This document shows positions 1 through 7,541 of a DNA stretch of 34,413 bases, in pieces. The notes beneath the pieces are model-generated. The model was not told where the DNA came from and ran no database searches. It saw only the letters and a program-made list of their open reading frames with translations. The translations under genes were made by a program, and so were the position numbers. The stretch covers positions 1-34,413 of the forward strand of contig NZ_JADDUM010000091.1 of the NCBI RefSeq assembly GCF_015163715.1. Direction: 5' to 3'. This stretch comes from Pseudomonas cyclaminis. GTDB taxonomy: Bacteria; Pseudomonadota; Gammaproteobacteria; Pseudomonadales; Pseudomonadaceae. Within the stretch, counting starts at the first letter, position 1, and each line of letters opens with the position of its first letter.

Positions 1-40
1 GAGCGCTGCAGTGTGCCAGGCAGCCCCTGAGCTGTGTTTT

Positions 41-83
41 GGGGCTGCTTCGCAGCCAGCGCGGGGCAAGCCCGCTCACCACA
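41..83 (-). repeat. REP element (Pseudomonas type)
   Basis: Read on the minus strand this has the usual Pseudomonas REP layout: a TGTGGTGAGCGGGCTTGCCC head, then a GC-rich imperfect palindrome ending in GCTGCGAAGCAGCCCC. It lies downstream of the flavin reductase gene, between genes, as REPs normally do. Recognition is by pattern only; I did not count copies elsewhere. Confidence 0.75.
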
Positions 84-111
84 GTTACAGTGTTCCTCCT
101 TAACTGACTGG

Positions 112-135
112 CATTGGGGCAAGCCCTCTCCCACA
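112..135 (-). repeat. Second REP-like element
   Basis: Read on the minus strand it begins TGTGGGAGAGGGCTTGCCCC, the commonest REP core in the fluorescens group, in the same orientation as the element at 41-83 and about 30 bp from it. Two REPs this close may form a REP doublet that acts as a transcript end or stabiliser for the minus-strand operon finishing at 182. That role is inferred. Confidence 0.7.
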
Positions 136-181
136 TTTGACCGGCTGTGTCTGCAGGACCGGTGAACTGCTCACCCGCTCA

Positions 182-1114
182 TCAGCACTGGCTGATCAAC
201 TGCTTGAGCACCGTCTTGAAGGTTTCGATCTGGTCCTGGCTGAACTCGGCAAACACCTTCTCCTGCTGCTCCCGCGCAATCGCCCAAAGGTCTTCGGTCT
301 GCTCGACGCCGGCAGCGGTGAGGCGTACGCCGTGTTCATCGTCGTCCACCAAGCCCTTGCGCTTGAGGTTCGCCACCGCATCCTCAATCTCCCGCACCGG
401 CATCGCCACTTCCCGCAACAGCTCGCTGGGGCTCAGCCTGGCATCATTCTCCAGCACCATCAGCATCCGCGCCTCGTTGGTGCGCAGGCCGGTAGACAGC
501 TGCCGGGGCTGGTAGCTGGATTGGTAGGCGCGCACCGCCTGGGTCATCAGGTAGTACAGGTTGTGGCGCAGTCGCCCTTGGAAATGGCTGCTCGGCGGTT
601 GGCTTTCATCACGCCTGGTCATGCGCGTATGGGGCAGGACCATCGAGTACGCGCCCTGATGGTAGAGCAGCGGCGCGCGGCCGAAATCGTCGAAGGCCAC
701 CACCTTGCCGATCATGATCCAGTGATCACCGCCATCCACTTGCTGATAGTTCTCGCAGTGAAACCGCGCCGAACAATCGGCGAACACCGGTGCGCCACCC
801 GCCCCTGGTTCGTACGCGATCTCGGCGAAACGATCGTCCTTGGGTCGCGCAAAATTGTTCGACAGGTCAATCTGGTCCGCCGCCAGCACGTTGACCGCAA
901 AATGGCTGGCCTGCTCGAATACCTCATGGCTGTTGGAGCGTTTGTCGAGGCTCCACAGCACCAGCGGCGGGTCGAGAGACACCGAGTTGAAACTGTTGGC
1001 GGTAACACCCACCTGGCGCCCGTTAGAGTCGGCGGCGGTGACCACGGTGACGCCCGTGGCGAAGTTGCCCAGGGCGCGACGAAAGGCCCGTGGATCGAAG
1101 GTCGATTCAGACAT
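182..1114 (-). CDS. Flavin reductase component (C1-type) of p-hydroxyphenylacetate 3-hydroxylase
   Basis: About 310 residues. The N-terminal ~165 residues are a flavin reductase domain (AFRRALGNFATGVTVVTA start, VGVTANSFNSVSLDPPLVLW core, GGDHWIMIGKV later). The C-terminal ~110 residues are a MarR-like winged helix (RTNEARMLMVLENDARLSPS, then REIEDAVANLKRKGLV). This fusion is the hallmark of the C1 reductase of Acinetobacter baumannii HPA hydroxylase, where the MarR-like part senses HPA and stimulates NADH-dependent FMN reduction; C1 is about 315 residues, so length fits. I chose the ATG at 1114 rather than 1162 because GGGAG lies 7 nt upstream and the C1 homology begins there. It follows the oxygenase gene by 56 bp in the same direction, so the two are probably co-transcribed. 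E. coli HpaC lacks the MarR-like part and is a poorer match. Confidence 0.9.
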   Translation of the reverse strand: MSESTFDPRAFRRALGNFATGVTVVTAADSNGRQVGVTANSFNSVSLDPPLVLWSLDKRSNSHEVFEQASHFAVNVLAADQIDLSNNFARPKDDRFAEIAYEPGAGGAPVFADCSARFHCENYQQVDGGDHWIMIGKVVAFDDFGRAPLLYHQGAYSMVLPHTRMTRRDESQPPSSHFQGRLRHNLYYLMTQAVRAYQSSYQPRQLSTGLRTNEARMLMVLENDARLSPSELLREVAMPVREIEDAVANLKRKGLVDDDEHGVRLTAAGVEQTEDLWAIAREQQEKVFAEFSQDQIETFKTVLKQLISQC

Positions 1115-1170
1115 GCAAGACTCCCGGGCTGCGTCAGGCGCAGCCCTGATTGTTGTTATCAAAAACCGCT

Positions 1171-2339
1171 TCAGATCATGCTCGGATCGGGTTCCAGGCC
1201 CATCAACTCGCGGCCGAGGATCTGCGCGCAGACGTCGTAGTCGGTGTAGGCATGGGCGCCGGTCATGTGCGAATCGCGGAACAGGCGCTGCATCTCATTG
1301 TGTTCGAACCAGGCATTGCCGCCGGAGGCTTCGAACAGGCGGTCCACCGCCTGGATGCACATCTTGGTGGCATACGCCTGGTTGGTGCGCCAGAACGCCA
1401 GGGTTTCGCGGCTGGGGTAGCGTTGCTGTTCACTGTGCTCGGCATGTTCGGCCCAGGTCTTTTCCAGAAACGCCCGCGCAGCGCCGACCTGGTGCGTCGA
1501 CTCGGCCAGCCGCATTAACGCCGGAGTCGCCGCACGACCGCAGCACCCGTATAGGCACGCACCCGCGTCCTGGTCTTTTCGCGGAACACCTCCAGCATGC
1601 GCTCGGCGACGCCCAGGCTCACGGTGGAAAAACCGCTGGCGAAATACGGACGGTACGGCGAGTAGAACACCTTGCTGTCGGGGTACAAGCCGAAGCCTGC
1701 GGACTTGCCCTCCATCATGTCCTTGGCCTTCTGGATGCGGTGCTCCGGCACGAAAGCCTTGTCGATGATCAGGGTCTTGGTGCCGCTGCCTTTCATGCCC
1801 GCCGCAAACCAGTCATCGCGGATCTGATAGTCGCTGCGCGGCAGTACCGCAAAGCAGTAATCCTGAGTACCTTCGGCATTGGGCCGACGGAACCCGACAA
1901 TCGCCCATTCAGCGTGGTCGCAGCCGCTGCTCCAGCCCATCTCACCGCTGAACAACACACCGCCCTCGACCGCCTCGGTACGCCCGAACGGCGCGATACT
2001 GCTGCTGGCCGTGGCATTCGGGTCGTCGCCCCAGACTTCCTGCTGCAATTGGGCCGAAAACAGGGCCAATTGATGACTGTGGGTGCACAGCAAGCTCATG
2101 GCCCAAGCCGTACTGGCGCAGGCACCGGCGAGCAACGCAATACAGTCGGCAAACTGTGGCAGCGACAACTCCATGCCACCGAACGCCTTGGGCTGGAATG
2201 CACGGTGCAGGCCGATGCCTTTGAGCAGCGCAATATTCTCGGCAGGCACCTTGCGGTCCTGCTCGGCCTGGAAGGCATTGGCGGCGATGGTCGGCAACAC
2301 GGACTTGAGGTCTTCGAGGAGCGGGTTTGGCTTTTTCAT
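1171..2339 (-). pseudogene. Oxygenase component (C2-type) of p-hydroxyphenylacetate 3-hydroxylase, frameshifted
   Basis: Acyl-CoA-dehydrogenase-fold flavin monooxygenase that uses reduced flavin from the neighbouring C1 reductase to hydroxylate p-hydroxyphenylacetate to 3,4-dihydroxyphenylacetate. The N-terminal piece (2339 to ~1530) carries IGLHRAFQPKAFGG, LLCTHSHQLALF, WSSGCDHAEWAIVGF and KAKDMMEGKSAGFGLYPDSK, all close to A. baumannii C2 as I recall it. The frame then stops early at ~1515. The C-terminal piece (ALMRLAESTHQVGAARAF to FRDSHMTGAHAYTDYDVCAQ and the end EPDPSMI) continues in another frame. Adding one base near 1525-1535 joins them into about 389 residues with no gap against C2. 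C2 itself is about 422 residues, with a longer N-terminus. AGGG sits 7 nt before the ATG at 2339. As given, the protein would be truncated; a sequencing error is an equal possibility. Confidence 0.88.
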
Positions 2340-2575
2340 GGATGGCCCTGCTTATTATTGGATGTCCGGGCAACCCCATGAAGCGAGGCGTGGCGCCGGA
2401 TGCAGGGCCAGTATGGAGCGCGGGTTGCTGGCCGAACATGCACCTTCCAGAGTCAAGATTGTACTTTTCACAGGGCTGGCAGCCACAGACATAGCGCTCG
2501 GCAGGCACAGTCAAGCCGGGCACTCCCGTGAGGATTAACCTCGGGGCTTTCTTTGTTCGCGATCAGGAAAACCCC
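2340..2575. promoter_or_regulatory. Divergent intergenic region between hydroxylase operon and aldehyde dehydrogenase
   Basis: A 236-bp gap separates the minus-strand oxygenase start from the plus-strand dehydrogenase start, so both promoters must lie here. I see no convincing sigma-70 or sigma-54 promoter and no strong palindrome. The dehydrogenase ribosome site is AGGA, 7 nt before ATG 2576. The call rests on gene arrangement, not on a recognised motif. Confidence 0.45.
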
Positions 2576-4063
2576 ATGAGCGATATTTCACTGCTGCCTC
2601 AGGTCGACGCCTTTCTCGCTCGACAACACGCGCTGTTTATCGACGGTGGCTCTGTGCAAAGCCACTCCAGCGGCACGCTGGACGTGATCAACCCGGCCAC
2701 CGGCCAGGTCATCGCCCAGGTCGCCGACGCCGACCCGGCCGATGTCGATGCGGCTGTAGATTCGGCGCGTCGTGGCTTCAAGCAGTGGTCCCAGGTGGCA
2801 CCGGCCGTGCGCGGCAATGTGCTGCTTAAACTGGCCGACCTGCTGGAGCAACACCGCGAAGAACTGGCGCAGATCGAAACCTGCCAATCGGGCAAGATCA
2901 TCCAGATTTCCCGCGCATTCGAAGTCGATCAGGCCGCGCATTTTTTGCGTTACTACGCCGGCTGGGCCACCAAGATCAGCGGCCAGACCATCACCCCGTC
3001 GCTGCCCTCCTTCGCTGGCGAACGCTACACCGCGTTCACCCTGCGTGAGCCGGTCGGGGTGGTGGTCGGCATCGTGCCGTGGAATTTTTCGACCATGATC
3101 GCCATCTGGAAGCTCGCCTCGGCGCTGGTGACCGGTTGCAGCATCATCATCAAGCCCAGCGAGTTCACGCCGCTGACCATCCTGCGCATTGCCGAACTGG
3201 CGATTGAAGCCGGCCTGCCTGCCGGTGTGTTGAACGTACTGACCGGTGGCGGCCTGGTGGGCAAAGCCCTGATCGAACACCCTGGCACCAACAAAGTGTC
3301 ATTCACCGGCTCCGTGCCGACCGGGATCGCCGTGGGCCAGAGCGCCATGGGCGCCGGACTGACGCGCACCACCCTGGAACTGGGCGGTAAAAACTCGGCC
3401 GGGTTCCTGCGCGATGTGGATCTGGACAAGGCCGTCAACGGCATCATCGAGGCGGGTTTCCTGCATTCCGGGCAGATCTGCGCCGCCGCCGAGCGCTTCT
3501 TTGTGCATCGTTCACAGATCGAAGCGGTCATGGACTCACTGGCCAAACGCCTGAGCACCCTGAACATCGGTTCGCCCCTGGACGAACGCACCGAATTCGG
3601 CCCGGTTACCAACCGCCAGCATCAACTCAAGCTCGGCGAGTTTTTCGCCAAGGCCCGCGCCGAAAACAACACCATCATTCACGGCGGCCACCTGATCGAC
3701 CGTCCGGGCTGTTATGTCGAGCCAACGATCATCCTCGCCAACACCGTCAACGACACCTTGCTCAACGAGGAGACCTTCGGCCCGATCGCCACATTCTTCC
3801 CCTACGACAGCGAAGAGGAGTTGCTGGCCTTGATGAACAACACGCCCTATGGCTTGAGCGCCAGCCTCTGGACCAACGACCTGGGCAAGGCCCTGCGCAT
3901 GGTGCCTGCCATCGAAGCCGGTACGGTGTGGGTGAACATGCACACGATGCTGGACCCGGCGGTGCCGTTTGGCGGCAATAAATCCTCGGGGATAGGCCGG
4001 GAGTTCGGCAGCGCATTCATTGAGGATTACACCGAGCTGAAATCGGTGATGATTCGATACTGA
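2576..4063 (+). CDS. feaB: Phenylacetaldehyde dehydrogenase (FeaB-like aldehyde dehydrogenase)
   Basis: 495 residues. NAD(P)-dependent oxidation of an aromatic aldehyde such as phenylacetaldehyde or its 4-hydroxy form to the acid. The catalytic residues fall on the canonical family numbering: Glu268 in TLELGGK and Cys302 in SGQICAAAERF. The Rossmann region holds PWNFSTMIAIWKLASAL and KPSEFTPLT. The N-terminus (LPQVDAFLARQHALFIDG) and C-terminus (GTVWVNMHTMLDPAVPFGG, then ELKSVMIRY) resemble E. coli FeaB as I recall it. ATG 2576 is chosen over the upstream GTG 2528 because of the AGGA site and FeaB-like start. It is divergent from an HPA hydroxylase, which fits tyramine or phenylethylamine catabolism: aldehyde to arylacetate, then 3-hydroxylation. 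Substrate preference cannot be read from the sequence. Confidence 0.85.
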   Translation: MSDISLLPQVDAFLARQHALFIDGGSVQSHSSGTLDVINPATGQVIAQVADADPADVDAAVDSARRGFKQWSQVAPAVRGNVLLKLADLLEQHREELAQIETCQSGKIIQISRAFEVDQAAHFLRYYAGWATKISGQTITPSLPSFAGERYTAFTLREPVGVVVGIVPWNFSTMIAIWKLASALVTGCSIIIKPSEFTPLTILRIAELAIEAGLPAGVLNVLTGGGLVGKALIEHPGTNKVSFTGSVPTGIAVGQSAMGAGLTRTTLELGGKNSAGFLRDVDLDKAVNGIIEAGFLHSGQICAAAERFFVHRSQIEAVMDSLAKRLSTLNIGSPLDERTEFGPVTNRQHQLKLGEFFAKARAENNTIIHGGHLIDRPGCYVEPTIILANTVNDTLLNEETFGPIATFFPYDSEEELLALMNNTPYGLSASLWTNDLGKALRMVPAIEAGTVWVNMHTMLDPAVPFGGNKSSGIGREFGSAFIEDYTELKSVMIRY

Positions 4064-4102
4064 GCCCGACCGCGACATTTTTCGATTTTCATGTGACGGC
4101 TT

Positions 4103-4134
4103 TTGCAACTCTGGCGATCAAACAACGCTAGAGT
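4103..4134 (+). promoter_or_regulatory. MerR-style promoter with long spacer and operator
   Basis: A -35-like TTGCAA (4103-4108) and a -10-like TAGAGT (4129-4134) are separated by 20 bp. This is the over-long spacer typical of promoters switched by MerR-family proteins. An inverted repeat fits the spacer: ACTCTGGCG (4108-4116) against CGCTAGAGT (4126-4134), 8 of 9 positions pairing. It precedes the MerR gene by 29 bp, suggesting autoregulation. Confidence 0.6.
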
Positions 4135-4163
4135 ATTTGCTGTCTCACATAAGGAATTGACAG

Positions 4164-4610
4164 ATGTTCATCGGACGACTCGCCGAACTGACCGGCTGCA
4201 CCCCAAAAGCCATTCGACTGTACGAGCAAATGGGCCTGATCAACGAGCCGGAGCGTGAGGGGCGGTATCGCCTCTACAACGCTCACCACCTGGAAATCGT
4301 CCACCTCATTCGCAAAGCGCAGATGGCCGGTTTCAAGCTGGCCGAGATGAGCCCGCTGATCGCGGCAAAAAACAAGTTGAAGTCCTTTCCGCTGGCGTTG
4401 GCCAACCAGGCCGTCGACGACAAGCGCCGGCAGGTCCAGGAGCGGATCGCCGAATTGCAGGCGCTTGATCTTCACTTGATTGAGCTCAAAAGCGAGATGA
4501 ACTCAATGTTTGCGCCTCGCCCTGTGGCGGGTGTTCATAAGGTTGATGCGCCTGTTTGTACAGATAAGCAAACGCTTGCCCCAAGGCCACGTCAGGCGGC
4601 CGCGGGTTGA
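4164..4610 (+). CDS. MerR-family transcriptional regulator
   Basis: 148 residues. The N-terminal winged helix-turn-helix is typical of MerR: FIGRLAELTGCTPKAIRLYE, then MGLINEPEREGRYRLYN and a QMAGFKLAEMSPLI helix. A helical dimerisation region (DDKRRQVQERIAELQALDLH) follows. The C-terminal effector part is short and has no CxxC or metal-binding Cys cluster, so the signal is unknown and a copper- or mercury-sensor role is unlikely. AAGGA lies 8-9 nt before the ATG. The last 125 bp overlap the 3' end of the minus-strand reductase, and the tail (after about residue 115, rich in Pro/Ala/Arg) looks like read-through sequence. The natural C-terminus could differ if an indel lies here. The 20-bp-spacer promoter just upstream is the best candidate target. 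Confidence 0.8.
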   Translation: MFIGRLAELTGCTPKAIRLYEQMGLINEPEREGRYRLYNAHHLEIVHLIRKAQMAGFKLAEMSPLIAAKNKLKSFPLALANQAVDDKRRQVQERIAELQALDLHLIELKSEMNSMFAPRPVAGVHKVDAPVCTDKQTLAPRPRQAAAG

Positions 4611-5529
4611 AACCCAATTCGTTTTTTGCCTTGGTGATATCGTATTCCTGCGCCACGTTGTGAAACAGGCGCACCTGGCTCAAGAGCAACTGGGCGGGTT
4701 TGCCCGTCCACTGCGCCCAGCGTTCCTGCAGCCAGGCTACACCCAGCAGCAGCCAGCGTGGCGCTGAAACGGGTTGGCGATACCCTGGCGTGTGGGTGTT
4801 GGCGGCCGTGATCAAATCACTGAGCGGTGACGAACGCAGATTGGCCAGGATGTAGCGCTGCCCGGCCCGGCCCTTTTCAGCGGCACGTATCATCCCGTCG
4901 GCCACGTCACGCACGTCCACGAAGTTGAAGCGAAACCCAGGGTCAAAAGGCAAATGCCGCTGCCGGACCGATTGAAGAAATCCCATGGTATCCGTGAGGT
5001 AGCCGGCATTGGGGCCCACCATGGCCGAAGGCAATACCGACACCATGTTCAAGCCCAGCGTCTGGGCGCACTCCCAAGCCGCCTGCTCGGAGAGAATCTT
5101 CGACTTGTAGTACGCGTTGTCGCGTTCCGTATTCCAGTGCGTCTCATCCAACGCCGTCCCATCATGCCCGACGGCGGCCACCGAACTGACGTAGACCACA
5201 CGCTGCACGCCCGCACGTGAAGCCGCCGCCAGCACGCGCTGCGTGCCCAGAATGTTGGGCTCGACAATCTCGGCCTCTGGGTTGCGAGCCCAATGTTTGA
5301 ACACCGCAGCCACTTGAAACAGCACCTCCACGCCTTCCAACGCCTTGTCCAGGGCGGCACCGTCCAGCAACTCGGCATACACCAACTCGCAGTCCAGCCC
5401 AGCAAAAGGTGTGTGGTTATGGATGTCACGAACGCCGGCCCGAACCCGATAGCCCTGATCGAGCAGCGTGCGCACCAGCGTATTGCCCAGATGGCCGTTG
5501 GCACCCGTCACCAGACATAAACCTTTCAC
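4486..5529 (-). CDS. Dihydroflavonol-4-reductase-like extended SDR (NAD(P)-dependent ketone reductase/epimerase)
   Basis: 347 residues. Extended short-chain dehydrogenase: nucleotide-binding TGANGHLG at residues 8-15, a VVYVSSVAAVGH strand with catalytic Ser at 115-116, and YxxxK at Tyr140/Lys144 (YYKSK). This is the DFR/3-beta-HSD/aldehyde-reductase group, which reduces ketones or aldehydes on bulky substrates. The start is the GTG at 5529: AAGGAG lies 5 nt upstream and the Rossmann fold begins at once, whereas the upstream ATG at 5592 lies inside a palindrome. A TGTCC-N4-GGACA palindrome 56 bp upstream of the start is shared with the PKS side of the region, so it may be co-regulated with that operon and reduce its product. 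That link is inference. The 3' end overlaps the MerR gene by 125 bp. Confidence 0.82.
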   Translation of the reverse strand: MKGLCLVTGANGHLGNTLVRTLLDQGYRVRAGVRDIHNHTPFAGLDCELVYAELLDGAALDKALEGVEVLFQVAAVFKHWARNPEAEIVEPNILGTQRVLAAASRAGVQRVVYVSSVAAVGHDGTALDETHWNTERDNAYYKSKILSEQAAWECAQTLGLNMVSVLPSAMVGPNAGYLTDTMGFLQSVRQRHLPFDPGFRFNFVDVRDVADGMIRAAEKGRAGQRYILANLRSSPLSDLITAANTHTPGYRQPVSAPRWLLLGVAWLQERWAQWTGKPAQLLLSQVRLFHNVAQEYDITKAKNELGFNPRPPDVALGQAFAYLYKQAHQPYEHPPQGEAQTLSSSRF

Positions 5530-5584
5530 AGGAACTCCTTGTTGGCAGCGCGCCAGAGTGTGCGCTTGGCTAAAGCATACGAGG

Positions 5585-5598
5585 TGTCCCATGGGACA
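5585..5598. promoter_or_regulatory. Operator-like palindrome, copy 1
   Basis: Perfect 14-bp palindrome TGTCCCATGGGACA, 56 bp upstream of the reductase GTG. It shares the TGTCC-N4-GGACA core with copy 2 exactly 180 bp away. The size and symmetry suit a TetR- or similar HTH-dimer site; the protein is not identifiable here. Confidence 0.55.
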
Positions 5599-5761
5599 GA
5601 GTCAAGTAACCATTGGTACGTTAGTTCAGTTTTTTGTTTTCAACGCCCGCGACACATTTAGACACATCTATATGAGCCATTAAGCCAATTATTATTTTCG
5701 GGCAGTTATGACACGAACGTTCCAAGTTGAAAAAAACACCATATAAAACACGGCTTTGATC

Positions 5762-5781
5762 ATCTGTCCCTTAGGACAGAT
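5762..5781. promoter_or_regulatory. Operator-like palindrome, copy 2
   Basis: ATCTGTCCCTTAGGACAGAT has 8-bp perfect arms around a 4-bp centre and the same TGTCC-N4-GGACA core as copy 1. It sits just downstream of a weak TATAAA -10 candidate, where a bound repressor could block rightward transcription. Confidence 0.55.
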
Positions 5782-5902
5782 GGCACCGTTTTAAACCAAA
5801 AACATTTCGAAGCACTCTTATTGAGTTAAGTAACGCGCACTGATAGCATTTCGACACCGCTGAAATATTGCGCTTTTCGACTGATCATGCATGGACGCTT
5901 CA

Positions 5903-6034
5903 ATGACGCTGAACACACAACTTTCACCTCATCACTACCTTTCGGATGAGGGTCTGAAAAAATTGAGCCAGGACAACACTCGTTTTATCGAATACAGCAT
6001 CGTCATCGCTTCTTACAACTACGCCCATCTCTAG
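5903..6034 (+). pseudogene. Possible remnant of a family 2 glycosyltransferase start
   Basis: A 43-codon ORF, ATG to TAG. Its last part reads EYSIVIASYNYAHL, which resembles the first beta strand of GT2 glycosyltransferases (SIVIPSYN-like). Nothing GT2-like follows in any frame: beyond the TAG the same frame runs 19 more codons to a TAA without a DxD or other GT2 feature. It may be a leftover of a gene displaced when the neighbouring cluster arrived, or a chance match in a short ORF. The opposite-strand ORF across this stretch shows no recognisable family. Confidence 0.25.
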
Positions 6035-6154
6035 CTTAACGACAATACGCCACCCGTTCATAACGCTCTGATGCAGGCGAACATCGCCCTGTAACCCGTG
6101 CGCAGACGTCATTGATACACATAATAATATTAGAGCTAGTTCTAAGGCGCCCCC

Positions 6155-7483
6155 ATGTTCAAATCACTCATATTCTCGGCATCCGTGCTGCCTATGCTGG
6201 TGCTCGCTGGAGAATTCAACTCAGATTCAAGAGTGTCTTATCAGACGGCTGAAAACATCGCCGAGGGTAAACTTTCAAAGTCCGAAACACGCTTCTACAA
6301 CTCGCTGTCCTACGACACCGAGTCGCAAGCACGGCTGTTTCTCTCCACTCGCCTGCGTTGGAACATGAGCGGCCAACTTGAACCCGGCGAACCGGACCAG
6401 ACGGCGCTTTCCCCCATCAGCGATGGGCGCAAGATCTATGACAACTACCCTTTCCAGTTCGACCTACGGGAACTCTACTACCGACAAGCGTTGGGCGAGG
6501 AAGGCACGGTCACCCTGGGCAAACAGCAAGTGGTCTGGGGCCAGGCCGATGGCGTGACGGTATTGGATATCGTCAACCCGATGAACTACCGCGAATTCAT
6601 TCTCGAAGACCCGGAGGAAGCACGCATTCCGACGTGGATGGCCAATGTCGTGGTGCCTGTCGGTCCTTTCGACATGCAGGTGCTGTGGATTCCTGACCAG
6701 ACCTACACCGACTTCCCCAACTACAACGAAGGCGAGTTCGCCATTCGTTCACGTCGACTGATCCCCGCCGCCCCCGCCGGACTAAACCTGCCGGTCCAAC
6801 GCCAGCGCGCCGAGCGGCCGGACCGCCCCATCAAGGATTCCGACGTGGGTATTGCCCTCACGTCCAGCGTCGACTCCTGGGATTTTTCCCTGAACTACAT
6901 GTATCACTACAACGATGCGCCGTTCTTCGAAACGCAGATGGTCATGACCGGCACCGGCCCGGTGATCAATGTTCGCGAACGTTATGAAAGAACCCACACA
7001 TTCGGCGGCAGTGCCAGTACTTCAATCGGCGACTATGTAGTGCGTGGTGAATTGGCGCATGCGACCCAGCGTTCAGTCATCGACTACGACCCGCGCAGCC
7101 AAGATGGCCGCTTTCAAACAAACGACACCAGTTATGTACTCGGACTTGACTACTACGGCGTCGCCGAAAGTGTCTTCAGCGCACAGTTCTATCAAAGTAT
7201 CCTCGGTGAAACCACGGACTATCTGCCGCGTAAAAAAGTCGACAACATAATGACGTTCCTTTATCGAAAGGACCTGCGTCATCAACGCGACAGTTTTGAA
7301 GCCCGCTGGCTCACCAACAACAATGACGGTGACGGGCTGTTTCGACTCCAATATGCCTCCAAACTAACGGAAAGTATCAAGGGCACTGTTGGCCTGGATG
7401 TGTTTTACGGAGACCGCAACGGTTTATTCGGACAATTCGAAAACAACGATCGCCTCCAAGTCAAACTCGACTTCTACTTCTAA
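6155..7483 (+). CDS. Outer-membrane beta-barrel protein of the DUF1302 type
   Basis: 442 residues. A signal peptide of about 18 residues (MFKSLIFSASVLPMLVLA) precedes GEFNSDSR. The mature part is rich in alternating aromatic strands and contains the family segment LGKQQVVWGQADGVTVLDIV followed by NPMNYREFIL. It ends in KLDFYF, a C-terminal aromatic as needed for outer-membrane insertion. I read it as a DUF1302 family barrel, a group without a firmly assigned function. AAGG lies 8-9 nt before the ATG. It is the first gene of the co-directional operon that also encodes an RND exporter and a LolA-like periplasmic protein, so it may be the outer-membrane exit or receptor for the product. That is inference from context. 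Confidence 0.75.
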   Translation: MFKSLIFSASVLPMLVLAGEFNSDSRVSYQTAENIAEGKLSKSETRFYNSLSYDTESQARLFLSTRLRWNMSGQLEPGEPDQTALSPISDGRKIYDNYPFQFDLRELYYRQALGEEGTVTLGKQQVVWGQADGVTVLDIVNPMNYREFILEDPEEARIPTWMANVVVPVGPFDMQVLWIPDQTYTDFPNYNEGEFAIRSRRLIPAAPAGLNLPVQRQRAERPDRPIKDSDVGIALTSSVDSWDFSLNYMYHYNDAPFFETQMVMTGTGPVINVRERYERTHTFGGSASTSIGDYVVRGELAHATQRSVIDYDPRSQDGRFQTNDTSYVLGLDYYGVAESVFSAQFYQSILGETTDYLPRKKVDNIMTFLYRKDLRHQRDSFEARWLTNNNDGDGLFRLQYASKLTESIKGTVGLDVFYGDRNGLFGQFENNDRLQVKLDFYF

Positions 7484-7541
7484 TACCTGACGGCCAACGT
7501 CCCCAGACATACTTGGGAAAGACTGCCTGCGAGAATAAAAC

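Larger units (their letters stand above)
5599..6154. promoter_or_regulatory. AT-richer intergenic region upstream of the polyketide operon
   Basis: 556 bp without a convincing full gene, visibly richer in A and T than its flanks. It lies between the minus-strand reductase and the plus-strand outer-membrane protein gene, so it should hold both promoters. One weak sigma-70-like candidate is TTCCAA, 16 bp, TATAAA, ending near 5747 just ahead of palindrome copy 2. Nearer the operon, TAGAGCTAGTTCTA (6131-6144) is an imperfect palindrome immediately before the ribosome site. A short ORF resembling the start of a glycosyltransferase lies at 5903-6034 and is listed separately. Confidence 0.5.

Noticed and set aside
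182..2339. Assigning the hydroxylase pair as E. coli-type hpaB/hpaC
   Set aside because: The oxygenase has the acyl-CoA-dehydrogenase-like C2 sequence and the reductase carries a MarR-like C-terminus, so this is the unrelated C1/C2 system.
840..2381. 513-codon plus-strand open frame over the hydroxylase genes
   Set aside because: It lies antisense to the C1/C2 genes and shows no family resemblance; long mirror frames are common in high-GC DNA.
5924..6112. 62-codon minus-strand ORF in the intergenic region
   Set aside because: No ribosome site or recognisable domain, and it overlaps a more suggestive plus-strand ORF.
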